A model generated the notes under the pieces. That model saw nothing but the letters and a program-made list of their open reading frames with translations, did not search any database and was not told the origin of the DNA. 64,000 nucleotides of DNA from AC-32 sp963821495 (GTDB lineage: Bacteria; Actinomycetota; Thermoleophilia; Gaiellales; Gaiellaceae), in the NCBI GenBank assembly GCA_963821495.1, contig CAWGEA010000003.1, forward strand, positions 124,001-188,000. Reading direction: 5' to 3'. Numbering within the stretch: position 1 is the stretch's first letter; the number at the start of each line of letters is the position of its first letter. Of this stretch, positions 51,080 to 59,482 are shown piece by piece. A program made the position numbers and the translations under genes.

Positions 51080-51633
51080 CTCGGGCACTGGCCGCCTGGA
51101 GGCGAGCAGCCGCGCCTGGCCAGAGGCGACATCTCCGGGGCGCTGCACGATGCGGACAGCGCACTCGCCGCCGGCCGAGCCGTGGCGGACCCGCAGTCCG
51201 TGTATTTCGTGCTCCCGGCCTGTGCGCACGTCTTTTCGACGCCCTGGGCCGCGGCCTCGACGCGAAGTTCGCCGTCATCAACTTCCCGGTCTTAGCGGCG
51301 GTGGCTCGTCACCTCAACCTGTCCGAGGAGCTACTGGATGCGCTCTCCGACCACCGACAGACTCCCTGGACGGAGGCGGTGCGCGCCTACGGAGAGCGCG
51401 ACTTCGTCGCCGCCGCCGAGATCCTCCAACGCGTCGGCACGAGGCCGGACGAGGCGGAAGCCCGCCTCCGGGCGGCGGAGCAGTTCATGGCCGAGGGCCG
51501 TCGTGACCAGGCGGACGAGCAACTGCGGCAGGCACTCGAGTTCTACCGCTCGGTGAGCGCGACGAGGTACGTGAGCGAGTGCGAGGCACTGCTCCCTGCG
51601 TCCGCCCAGTTACGAGATGCGAGGCGCGACTAG
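51080..51633 (+). pseudogene. Remnant of a TPR-containing cyclase/AfsR-type protein
   Basis: Two reading frames together encode the C-terminal repeats of a large ATPase/TPR protein of the adenylate-cyclase or AfsR type. The first frame (to about 51236) has RLARGDISGALHDADSALAAGRAVADPQ. The second, to TAG 51633, has FDALGRGLDAKFAVINFPVL, VRAYGERDFVAAAEILQRVG, TRPDEAEARLRAAEQFMAEG and DEQLRQALEFYRSV. The change occurs at the TTTT run near 51234. No N-terminal catalytic domain remains: upstream sequence is the MFS gene on the other strand. GTG 51301 could still give a 110-residue TPR protein. Confidence 0.7.
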
Positions 51634-53102
51634 AGCCCGAACGGGTTGAACGGCCTCGAGCTGGTCGAGACGATCACGCTCTTCGTCTCGAGGTACGCGT
51701 CGAGCGTCTCGAGCCCGAGCTCCCGGCCGAAGCCGGACTGCTTGTAGCCGCCGAACGGGATCCCCGGAAAGGCCGTGTACGGCATGTTGATCCCGACCGT
51801 CCCGGCCTTGATCCGCCGCGCGAGCCGATGGCCGCGGGCGGGGTCACCGGTCCAGACCGTCGCCATCAGGCCGTAGCGCACGTCGTTCGCGATCCGGACC
51901 GCGTCCTTCTCGTCCTCGAACGGGATCACGGTGACAACCGGCCCGAAGATCTCCTCCTGCGCGACGCGCATCGAGTTGTCGACCTGAGCGAGCACGGTCG
52001 GCGGGTAGAACGCGCCCTTGCCCTCGGGCGCCTGGCCGCCGGCGACCACCTCGGCGCCCTCCTCGCGGCCGGCTTCGACATAGCCGTGGACCCGCGTGCG
52101 ATGCTCCTCCGAGATCAGCGAGCCGACCTGTGTCTCCGCCTCGAGCGGATCTCCCACTTTGAGGCTCGTCGCGGCCTCGGCGAAGCGCGAGACGAAGTCG
52201 TCGTAGATCGAGCGCTCGACCAGCACCCGGGAGCGCGCCTCGCAGCTCTGGCCGGCCGAGTAGTAGATCGACCAGACCGAGCTCGGGATCGCGTCCTCCA
52301 GGTTCGCGTCGGCGAAGACGAGGTTCGGGCTCTTGCCGCCGAGCTCGAGGATCAGGCGCTTGATCCCGTCGGCGGCCAGCCGCATGATCTCCGCCCCGGT
52401 TGCGGTCGAGCCGGTGAACGCGACCTTCTCGATTCCCGGGTGGCGCACGATGTGGGCGCCGACGATCGGCCCCGGGCCCGGGACGACGTTGATCGTCCCC
52501 GGCGGAAACCCGACCTCCGTCGCGAGCTCGGCCATCCGCAGCCCCGACAGCGGCGTCGCCGAGTCCGGCTTGAGCACGATCGTGCAGCCCGCCGCGAGCG
52601 CGGGCGCGAGCTTCCAGGTCGTCATCATCAGCGGGTAGTTCCAGGGCACGATCTGGCCGCAGACGCCGACCGGCTCCTTGAGCGAGTAGAAGAGCAGCGA
52701 GCCCCCGACGGGGTTCGAGCGGCCGGCGATGGACGCGATCGCCGAGCCGTAGAAGCGGAAGTTCTCCACCGCCTGCGCGAGCTCGGCCTTGACCGACGAG
52801 ATCGCCTTGCCGACGTTGCGCGCCTCGAGCTCGGCCAGCTCCTTGCGGTTCGCGACGAGCGCGTCGGCCAGCGCGTGCAGAAGGCGCGAGCGCTCCGTCG
52901 GCGGCGTCTTCGCCCAGTCGCCCTCGAGGGCGGCGCGGGCCGCGTCGACGGCGCGCTCGACGTCGTGCTCGCTCGCCATCGCGGCGGACGCGAGCGGCTC
53001 GCCGGTCGCGGGCTCGATCAGCTCACGCGTCTCGCCCGACGACGACTCGGCGCTCTCGCCGTTGATGAAGAGGCCGTACTCGCGCTCGGTCGCAACCGCC
53101 AT
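51630..53102 (-). CDS. Aldehyde dehydrogenase family protein
   Basis: A 490-residue NAD(P)-dependent dehydrogenase. Cofactor and catalytic motifs are PWNYPLMMTTWKLAPALAAG, FTGSTATGAEIMRLAADGIKRLILELGGKSPN with the general-base glutamate, and SAGQSCEARSRVLVE with the nucleophilic cysteine. C-terminal FGGYKQSGFGRELGLETLDAYLETKSV is typical of the betaine-aldehyde/phenylacetaldehyde-like branch. Substrate uncertain. ATG 53102. Its stop shares CTAG with the plus-strand TPR remnant. Confidence 0.93.
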   Translation of the reverse strand: MAVATEREYGLFINGESAESSSGETRELIEPATGEPLASAAMASEHDVERAVDAARAALEGDWAKTPPTERSRLLHALADALVANRKELAELEARNVGKAISSVKAELAQAVENFRFYGSAIASIAGRSNPVGGSLLFYSLKEPVGVCGQIVPWNYPLMMTTWKLAPALAAGCTIVLKPDSATPLSGLRMAELATEVGFPPGTINVVPGPGPIVGAHIVRHPGIEKVAFTGSTATGAEIMRLAADGIKRLILELGGKSPNLVFADANLEDAIPSSVWSIYYSAGQSCEARSRVLVERSIYDDFVSRFAEAATSLKVGDPLEAETQVGSLISEEHRTRVHGYVEAGREEGAEVVAGGQAPEGKGAFYPPTVLAQVDNSMRVAQEEIFGPVVTVIPFEDEKDAVRIANDVRYGLMATVWTGDPARGHRLARRIKAGTVGINMPYTAFPGIPFGGYKQSGFGRELGLETLDAYLETKSVIVSTSSRPFNPFGL

Positions 53103-53167
53103 CGAGGGCTGAACATAGCGGGTTTGTACGGAGTCTCGCCGCCTCGGCAGGCGCCATAATCGAGGTC

Positions 53168-53419
53168 ATGAGCGACAACCTCGAGGTTCAGGCTGCACGC
53201 ATTCCGGACCGCGACCGGCTGCTCGCCGAGCTCCGCGAAGCAGGCCTCGACGCCAAGGCGGTCGACGAGGTCGGGATCGAGGTCAAGGTGGGCGACGATG
53301 CCGAGGGGATCAGCGACGAGGTCTTCGCGCACGTCGAGTCCGTGACGATGCTGATCGGCGCGAACTTCGTCCCGATCAAGCACGAGGGCGTCATCTACGT
53401 CCGCCCGCCGCTGAGCTAG
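53168..53419 (+). CDS. Small hypothetical protein
   Basis: An 83-residue acidic protein without membrane segments. It alternates helix and strand: ADRDRLLAELREAGLDAKAVDEVGIEVKVG-like start, then DEVFAHVESVTMLIGANFVPIKHEGVIYVRPPLS. The pattern suggests a small ferredoxin-like or ACT-like fold. ATG 53168 has weak GAGGT upstream. Divergent from aldehyde dehydrogenase. No family recognised. Confidence 0.65.
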   Translation: MSDNLEVQAARIPDRDRLLAELREAGLDAKAVDEVGIEVKVGDDAEGISDEVFAHVESVTMLIGANFVPIKHEGVIYVRPPLS

Positions 53420-53448
53420 CGAGCGACGCGCACGTCACCCAGTCGCCG

Positions 53449-54183
53449 CTAGCGGGCCTTGGTCGGCGGGGGAAGCCGCACCTGGGTCTCGTACGTGTGC
53501 GCCACGGCCGAGATGTGCATCGCCATGTGATCGACGACCGAGCCGATCGGGTTGGCGCTGAGCAGCATCGGCACCGAGATGATCGTGTTACCGGTCTCCG
53601 GCGCGCGCACGCCGTCCTCGCGGTATTGCCGGAAGCCGAGGTGGTAGATCGCCGTCAGCGCGACGATCAAGACGAGCGAGACGCCGAAGTAGCCGGCCCT
53701 CCGGCGCCACGAGCCAAGCGGTCCACCGAGGCATCGGTAGACGATCAGGCACGGCAGCACCGTCAGGAGGAGGGCGTCGATCGCGCCGTAGACGCCGCCT
53801 CGCCAGAGAAGCTCGAACCAGTAGTACGCGCCTGTCGGGTGCGGCGTGCCGTGCTCGGAGAACACATTCCGAACCAGGAGGACGCCGACGGCGAGGCCGA
53901 GCACGACCCCCAGCTTCCAGTTGCGCAGGAGAACGGAGCGAACGTCCAGGCGCGTCGCGGTCGCATAGGCCCACAGAAGCGCGAGGACCGCCACGAAGTA
54001 GATGCCCAGGTAGAGGTCGTGCTGGAGACCGAGGACGCTCGACCCGACGAACGGGACGGCGAAGCCGACGACGGCTGCGATCGCGAACCAGCGCAGCTGC
54101 GTCGTCCAGCTCTCCGGATGCGCTTCAGGGTGTGGCACGAGCCGCGTGCGCACGTGCGATACGTGCAGCCTGCTGGCTTCCAT
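53449..54183 (-). CDS. Polytopic membrane protein, possibly degenerate CPBP protease-like
   Basis: A 244-residue protein with five or six helices between about residues 30 and 200 and cytosolic tails. The segment WFELLWRGGVYGAIDALLL recalls the EExxxR motif of CPBP intramembrane proteases, but the first glutamate is phenylalanine here; TAIYHLGFR may correspond to the later histidine motif. Activity is therefore doubtful. ATG 54183. Neighbours give no clear context. Confidence 0.6.
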   Translation of the reverse strand: MEASRLHVSHVRTRLVPHPEAHPESWTTQLRWFAIAAVVGFAVPFVGSSVLGLQHDLYLGIYFVAVLALLWAYATATRLDVRSVLLRNWKLGVVLGLAVGVLLVRNVFSEHGTPHPTGAYYWFELLWRGGVYGAIDALLLTVLPCLIVYRCLGGPLGSWRRRAGYFGVSLVLIVALTAIYHLGFRQYREDGVRAPETGNTIISVPMLLSANPIGSVVDHMAMHISAVAHTYETQVRLPPPTKAR

Positions 54184-54333
54184 GGCACCAACCTAGGCGC
54201 TCGACGCCCCTGACGCTTCCGGAATAGCGCGCAGTCCCGGTGCGCCAAAGTACCGATCGAAACGCGCCCTTCGTCTGGGTCGCCGTTCCTTTTGGGCGTC
54301 CCCCGCGGGCCGGGACCTCGTATCGTCGGCGAG

Positions 54334-54906
54334 GTGAGCGAGCTGACGTGGTGGTTCGCGCCCCACCCTGCGTGGGAGCCGGGGGAGAACTGGCCCGCAG
54401 AGGTGCCGGTCGTTCGCTACGAGACCGACGAGGAGGTGGCGTTGGTCGACCCCTTCCTGCCGCCGGACGACGGGTTCGACCCGCACGGAAAGCCGGTGCG
54501 GGTGCTGCTCACGCAGCCGGCGCACTACCGCGGCACCGCCGATTGCGTCGAGCGCTACGGCGCGTCTGTCTGGGTGCCTCCGCGCGCGGCCTGGAGACGC
54601 CGCCCCAACCCGGCGACGACCGACGAGCTGCCGCTCGGGGTCGAGGCGATCGAGCTCGACGGCGAGCCACAGCAAGTCCTGTTCTTCTTCCCCGAGCACG
54701 CGACGCTCGTGAGCGGCGATGTCCTCAGCGGAACCGGTGGCATGCTTCACGTATTCGTCGACGAGGCCGAGCGCGATCCGCTGCTCGCTTCCCTCGCTGC
54801 CCTTGGCGACCTGCCGATCGAGCAGGTGATCATCCCGCACGGCGAGCTGATTGCCGAGAACGGCGCGGCTCGGATCCGTAAGGCCGTTGCCGAAGCACGT
54901 GCCTGA
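54334..54906 (+). CDS. Metallo-beta-lactamase-fold protein with lost metal site
   Basis: A 190-residue protein with the alternating strands of the MBL fold: VVRYETDEEVALVDPFLPP, VRVLLTQPAHYRGTADCVERYGASVWVP, LFFFPEHATLVSGDVLSGTGG and VIIPHGELI. Where active members have THxHxDH it has TQPAHYRGT, retaining only one histidine, although VSGD and PHGE match later metal-site positions. Probably non-hydrolytic. GTG 54334 lies after a G-rich segment and starts at the first strand; GTG 54292 is an alternative that adds a basic leader. Confidence 0.72.
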   Translation: MSELTWWFAPHPAWEPGENWPAEVPVVRYETDEEVALVDPFLPPDDGFDPHGKPVRVLLTQPAHYRGTADCVERYGASVWVPPRAAWRRRPNPATTDELPLGVEAIELDGEPQQVLFFFPEHATLVSGDVLSGTGGMLHVFVDEAERDPLLASLAALGDLPIEQVIIPHGELIAENGAARIRKAVAEARA

Positions 54907-54921
54907 GCGCGCGGCTTGCGC

Positions 54922-55599
54922 CTAGCGGTCGATCAGTTCCTCGAAGGCGGGCTCGGCGCGGATCGGGCCGAAGTCCGGATCGTCCTTCGCGAGGGCTCGG
55001 AAGCTCTCCGACAGCTCGATTGCACGCCCCAGGTGCTCGAGCGCGTCGGCCGGCCAGCCCGCCAGGCTCTCGCAGCAGGCGACGTTGTAGAACAACCCGG
55101 CGTACCGAGGATAGGTCTCGAGCAGCTCGCGCCCGCGGTCGGCCGCCTCGGCGTACTCACCGGCCTCGTAGAGCGGGTGGACCGGCGCCCACGGCTCGGG
55201 GTCCTGGCGTTCGATCGACGGAGGCAGATCGATCCACGGGTGCCGTCGTGACTCGTAGCCCGACTCGGTCGGGGCGGGGAAGGAAGGGTCGGCGAACGAG
55301 CCGACGGAGACCACGACCAGGTCCGGCTCCGTCGGCTCGGTGTAGAAGACCTGCGAGCCGCAGCCGGGGCAGAAATGGAAGACGTGCTCCTTCTCGTCCG
55401 CCTCGTCGGAAACGCGCGCGTAGTCGCTGAAGCGACCGACGACGTGCACCTGATCCTCCTTGAACCCCGCCTGCATCCCGAAGGCGCTTCCGGTCCGACG
55501 CTGGCAGGCGAGGCAGTGACAGATGGAGACCGCAAACGGCTCGCCCGCCACTTCCAGACGAAGCTGGCCACAGTGACACGCGGCAGCTCTGGTCGCCAT
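54922..55599 (-). CDS. GFA/CENP-V-type zinc protein fused to a TPR-like tail
   Basis: A 225-residue protein. Residues 1-120 form a GFA (glutathione-dependent formaldehyde-activating-like) domain with zinc cysteines in CHCGQLRLEVAG, ICHCLACQRRTGSAFG and FHFCPGCGSQVFY. From about 140 the sequence becomes helical repeats: LYEAGEYAEAADRGRELLETYP and LFYNVACCESLAGWPADALEHLGRAIEL. Standard GFA proteins end near residue 130, so this is a fusion. Formaldehyde chemistry is not established for the family as a whole; the TPR tail suggests protein binding. Confidence 0.85.
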   Translation of the reverse strand: MATRAAACHCGQLRLEVAGEPFAVSICHCLACQRRTGSAFGMQAGFKEDQVHVVGRFSDYARVSDEADEKEHVFHFCPGCGSQVFYTEPTEPDLVVVSVGSFADPSFPAPTESGYESRRHPWIDLPPSIERQDPEPWAPVHPLYEAGEYAEAADRGRELLETYPRYAGLFYNVACCESLAGWPADALEHLGRAIELSESFRALAKDDPDFGPIRAEPAFEELIDR

Positions 55600-55673
55600 C
55601 GCGCGAAACGTAACCGAGCCCCGCGCTCGGCGCGGGAGTCGTCAGCTGGCAGCGGACACGGCCCCCGTGACAG

Positions 55674-56828
55674 CTAGCGGGCGAGATCGCCCGGCAGCAC
55701 CCTCGCCTTGAGGAGCTCGCCAAAGCGCCGCGGGTCGCCGCGAACGTGGCCCTCGACGAGCTCGAGGCCCTGCCAGTAGCAGTGCTGGTAGCCGGGCGAC
55801 GGGCTGCGCGCCTGCGAGTCGACCATCCTGTCCAGCCGCTCGTCCGGCAGGAGCGACCACGTCGCCGCGTACTCGCGCGCCTCGGCGCGCGAGGCTCCGC
55901 GCTCGTGCAGCAGCATCGCGACGTTCGCGCTGATCGGAACCAGCAGCCGCCGCGCCTCCGTCACGCGCGAGCCGACCTCGGCGTCGTACTCGAAACCAAG
56001 CCGCCCGAGCACCTCGGCGGCGAGTGCCTGGCCGTCGCCGGCGACGATCCGAGGCCCCGCTTCGGCGATGCCCTCGGAGACGACGGCCTCCGGCGACCAG
56101 AGCAGGTCGAGCGTTCGCTCCTGCTGCCCACGGCCACGCACCAGCTCGACCTCCTGCCAGACGCGGTGGGTGTGATGCCCGCCGTAGATCTCGTGTGAGG
56201 TCAGGTGGACGACGTCGGCCGCCGACAGCGGCAGGTCGGTGTTCACGGAGATACGTGTTCGCAGGCCGCCGAGGTAGTGCGCGTAGCCGGTCCACCGCTT
56301 GTCCGTGACGAGCTCGAGCTCGACCTCTTCGCCTTCGGGCAGCCCCACGGTCTCGCGCGTCAGCCGCCGCAGCTCTGCCGTCGTGTCCTGCAGCGCCTGC
56401 TCGAGCAGCTGCGGCGGGATCGCGGTCTGCTCGAGCCAGCGCGCGTAGCGGCCGCGGAGGTCGCCGTTGCCGGGCAGTGTCTCGGCGAGCCGGGCTGCCG
56501 AGCGGCGGAAGGGCTCCTCGTCGTGCCAGCGAGGTTCGATCCCGTAGACGAGGGTGACGGCCTCGACGTAGCCGAGATGCTCGCCTGCCAGCTGCCGCGC
56601 CGTCGTGGCGAGCGCCCGCACCTGCGCCGCCAGCCACGGATCGGCCGCGAGCTCCGCGGCCAGCGTGTCCGCCTCCTCCGCCAGGACTTGCGGTTCGCAC
56701 GGCTCCTCGGCCTCGACACGCTGCGCGATCTCCTCGGGTCCGTAGAAGGAGTCGACGAGCTCGTCGGCGTGCTTTCCCAGCCGCAGGCCGAGCTCGAGGT
56801 AGCGCTCGACGAGGGTCGGCTCTCGCAC
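55674..56828 (-). CDS. DUF885-like putative metallopeptidase
   Basis: A 384-residue mostly helical protein. VVHLTSHEIYGGHHTHRVWQE contains HE-x4-HH, resembling the HExxPGHH motif of DUF885 proteins, and VVSEGIAEAGPRIV supplies a downstream glutamate, so a zinc peptidase-like site is plausible. ISVNTDLPLSAADV precedes it. Substrate unknown. GTG 56828 is used; GTC and other upstream codons do not continue the helix. The convergent/divergent neighbours are unrelated enzymes. Confidence 0.78.
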   Translation of the reverse strand: MREPTLVERYLELGLRLGKHADELVDSFYGPEEIAQRVEAEEPCEPQVLAEEADTLAAELAADPWLAAQVRALATTARQLAGEHLGYVEAVTLVYGIEPRWHDEEPFRRSAARLAETLPGNGDLRGRYARWLEQTAIPPQLLEQALQDTTAELRRLTRETVGLPEGEEVELELVTDKRWTGYAHYLGGLRTRISVNTDLPLSAADVVHLTSHEIYGGHHTHRVWQEVELVRGRGQQERTLDLLWSPEAVVSEGIAEAGPRIVAGDGQALAAEVLGRLGFEYDAEVGSRVTEARRLLVPISANVAMLLHERGASRAEAREYAATWSLLPDERLDRMVDSQARSPSPGYQHCYWQGLELVEGHVRGDPRRFGELLKARVLPGDLAR

Positions 56829-56864
56829 GACACGGGAGTATCGGGAACTGTGGGAGCATCGGGC

Positions 56865-57428
56865 GTGCTTCCGGGCCTGCAGCCGCCCGAGCCGCCGCTC
56901 ACCGACGGCGTCGTGACCCTGCGCGTACCGGACGAGGGGCGGGACGCGGCCTCGCTGCGCCACTTCGCCGACCCGGAGATCGTGCGCTGGATCCTCGGAG
57001 GCCCTGCGCGGCCGGAAGACCTGGCGGCCGTGTTCGCCCAGCAGCGCGAGTGGTGACGCGCGGGCACCGACGCCGTCTTCTCGATCGAAGCCGCGGGTCA
57101 CGACGAGCGCGTCGGGGTCGTCCGCGTGATGTTCGGCCTGCTCGACCCGTTCGGCTTCGCGGAGATCGGCTACATCCTCTTTCCGCCCGGGCGCGGCCGT
57201 GGCTACGCGACCAGCGCCGTGCGGTTGGTCGCGCACTGGGTCTTCGACGACCTCGGCATCGGCCGCCTGCAGGCGCGGGTGACTCCCGCGAACGTGGCCT
57301 CGCAGCGCGTGCTCGAGCGGGTCGGGTTCCAGCGCGAAGGGCTCGCGCGCTCGGCGCACGTCCTCCCGGTCAGCCGCGAGCGGATCGACTGCGTGATGTG
57401 GTCGCTGCTGCCCGGTGAGACGCGCTGA
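56865..57428 (+). pseudogene. GNAT acetyltransferase interrupted by an in-frame TGA
   Basis: Both halves lie in one frame. Residues before the stop read LTDGVVTLRVPDEGRDAASLRHFADPEIVRW and end QQREW; after TGA 57054-57056 the frame continues RAGTDAVFSIEAAGHDERVGVVRV, EIGYILFPPGRGRGYATSAVRLVAHWVFDD and NVASQRVLERVGFQREGLARS, which are the acetyl-CoA-binding and C-terminal parts of a RimJ-like GNAT. A TGG-to-TGA change at a conserved-position tryptophan explains the break. TGA is the normal stop for most genes here, so recoding is unlikely. GTG 57126 might express a C-terminal half. Confidence 0.8.
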
Positions 57429-57429
57429 G

Positions 57430-58602
57430 CTAGGTGCGCTCGAACAGGGCTGCCTGCCCTTGGCCCACGCCCACGCAGAGCGTCGCCAGGCCGTAGCGGC
57501 CGCCGCGGCGGCGCAGCTCGTGCAGAAGCGAGACGACGAGACGGGCGCCGCTCATCCCGAGCGGGTGGCCGAGGGCGATCGCGCCGCCGTTCACGTTTAC
57601 GCGCTCCAGGTCGAGGCCGAGCTCGCGGATCACGACCAGGCTCTGCGAGGCGAAGGCCTCGTTCAGCTCGACCAGGTCGACCTCGCCGATCCCGATCCCG
57701 GCGCGCTCCAACAGCCTTCGCACCGCCGGGATGGGGCCGATCCCCATCACCCGGGGGTCGACCCCAGCGACGGCCGAGGCTACGAACGTGCCGAGCGGCT
57801 CCACGCCGAGCTCGCGCGCCTTCTCCTCGCTCGCGATCACGAGCGCGGCGGCACCGTCGTTGATGCCGCTCGAGTTCCCCGCGGTGACCGTGCCGCCCGG
57901 TCTGAACACGGGCTTCAGCGCGGCGAGCTTCTCCTCGCTCGTGTCCGGGCGCGGGTGCTCGTCTCGTGTCGCCTCCCCGACCGGTACGAGCTCGTCCGCG
58001 AAGCGGCCGGCCTCGTCGGCGGCCGCCCAGCGCCGCTGTGACCGGAGCCCGAACGCGTCCTGCTCCTCGCGCGAGACGCCGTACCGCTCGGCGACGTTCT
58101 CGCCGGTCTCGCCCATCGACTCCAGCGGGAACAGCTCCTCGAGCCGCGGGTTCGGGAAGCGCCAGCCCAGCGTCGTGTCCCAGACGGTCTGATCACCGCG
58201 CGGAAACGCTTGCTCGGGCTTGGCCAGCACGAGCGGGGCGCGCGACATCGACTCGACGCCTCCCGCGACGAAGAGCTCGCCGTCGCCGGCCGCCACCGCG
58301 TGACTCGCAGAGACGACCGCGCTCAGGCCGGAGGCGCACAGCCTGTTCAGGGTCACGCCCGCGACCGACTCCGGCAGCCCGGCGAGCAGCGCGGCCATAC
58401 GCGCAACGTTGCGGTTGTCCTCGCCGGCCTGATTGGCCGCGCCGAAGTAGACGTCTTCGATCTGCTCGGGCGGGACGCCCGCGCGCGCGACCGCTGCGCC
58501 GATAACCAGCGCTGCGAGATCGTCCGGCCGCTCGCCAGAAAGCGCCCCGCCGTAGCGCCCTACCGGCGTGCGGACTGCGGAGAGGACGACTGCGCGGCTC
58601 AC
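57430..58602 (-). CDS. Acetyl-CoA C-acyltransferase (thiolase)
   Basis: A 390-residue thiolase. The nucleophile cysteine is in TLNRLCASGLSAVVSASHAV, the catalytic histidine in NVNGGAIALGHPLGMSGARLV and the second cysteine in LATLCVGVGQGQAALFER. AEVNEAFASQ-like block reads VELNEAFASQ. The sequence resembles 3-oxoadipyl-CoA and beta-oxidation thiolases, a role compatible with the paa genes, but it could serve any acyl-CoA pathway. GTG 58602. Followed on the same strand, 10 bases away, by nothing but preceded by mqnD. Confidence 0.94.
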   Translation of the reverse strand: MSRAVVLSAVRTPVGRYGGALSGERPDDLAALVIGAAVARAGVPPEQIEDVYFGAANQAGEDNRNVARMAALLAGLPESVAGVTLNRLCASGLSAVVSASHAVAAGDGELFVAGGVESMSRAPLVLAKPEQAFPRGDQTVWDTTLGWRFPNPRLEELFPLESMGETGENVAERYGVSREEQDAFGLRSQRRWAAADEAGRFADELVPVGEATRDEHPRPDTSEEKLAALKPVFRPGGTVTAGNSSGINDGAAALVIASEEKARELGVEPLGTFVASAVAGVDPRVMGIGPIPAVRRLLERAGIGIGEVDLVELNEAFASQSLVVIRELGLDLERVNVNGGAIALGHPLGMSGARLVVSLLHELRRRGGRYGLATLCVGVGQGQAALFERT

Positions 58603-58612
58603 GCCGCCAACG

Positions 58613-59440
58613 CTAGCCCACGAACTCGACGCGGACGGGCCGCTCGTAGGTGCCGAGACCCTCGGCGCGCGTTAGCAGCTCGCGCACGGCCTGGCGGCCC
58701 TCGTCGCCGTAGTCGCACGTCAGCTCGTTGACGTACATGCCGACGAAGCGGTCGGCGAGCTCGGTGTCGAGGCCGCGGCCGAACTGGAGCGCGTACTCCA
58801 TCGCCTCGTCGCGGTTGTCGAGCCCCGACTGGATCGACTCGCGCAGCACGTCGGACAGCTCGAACAGGTTCTCGGGCCCGAGATCCCGCCGGGCAACGTT
58901 TGCTCCCAGCGGCAGCGGCAGGCCGGTCTCCAGCAGCCACCACTCGCCGAGGTCGATCACTTTCTTCAGGCCCTCCGCCTCGTAGGTGAGCTGGCCCTCG
59001 TGGATCAGCAGCCCGGCGTCGGCGCGACCGGACTTCACCTCGTCGATGATGCGATCGAACGGCACCGCCCGGTAGCGGAACTGGCCGAAGCACATGCGCA
59101 GCACGAGAAACGCGGTCGTCAGCTCGCCTGGCACCGCGATCTCGACGTCACGCGCATCCGTAACGGACAGCTGGTCGCGCGCGACCACGATCGGCCCGTA
59201 GCCCGAGCCCATCGAGGCGCCGTGCGGGAGCAGCACGTACCGGTCCTGCACGAGCGGGTAGGCGGCGAGCGAGATCGCGCTCACCTCGAGCTCGCCGTCG
59301 AGCGCCCAGGTGTTCAGCGTCTGGATGTCGCGCAGGACGTGCTCGAACTCGAAGCGGCGCGGGTCGACCTCGCCCGAGGCGAGGCCCCAGAACATGAACG
59401 CGTCGTCGGGATCGGGGCTGTGGCCGAGGCGGATCTGCAT
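58613..59440 (-). CDS. mqnD: 1,4-dihydroxy-6-naphthoate synthase (menaquinone, futalosine pathway)
   Basis: A 275-residue periplasmic-binding-protein-fold enzyme. RLGHSPDPDDAFMFWGLASGEVD is the N-terminal signature; VSAISLAAYPLVQDRYVLLPHGASMGSGYGP and AGLLIHEGQLTYEAEGLKKVIDLGEWW follow, and GLPLPLGANVARRD is the substrate loop. It makes the naphthoquinone ring precursor from cyclic dehypoxanthine futalosine. Other mqn genes are not in the window. ATG 59440. It lies 10 bases upstream of the thiolase gene start, so the two may be cotranscribed. Confidence 0.95.
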   Translation of the reverse strand: MQIRLGHSPDPDDAFMFWGLASGEVDPRRFEFEHVLRDIQTLNTWALDGELEVSAISLAAYPLVQDRYVLLPHGASMGSGYGPIVVARDQLSVTDARDVEIAVPGELTTAFLVLRMCFGQFRYRAVPFDRIIDEVKSGRADAGLLIHEGQLTYEAEGLKKVIDLGEWWLLETGLPLPLGANVARRDLGPENLFELSDVLRESIQSGLDNRDEAMEYALQFGRGLDTELADRFVGMYVNELTCDYGDEGRQAVRELLTRAEGLGTYERPVRVEFVG

Positions 59441-59482
59441 GGAGCGCAGGAGGCTACCGCAATAGCGCGGTACGCTGGACGG

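Noticed and set aside
57054..57056. TGA in the GNAT gene as selenocysteine or tryptophan recoding
   Set aside because: TGA is the normal stop of many intact genes here, GNAT enzymes need no selenocysteine and no SECIS-like hairpin is apparent next to it.
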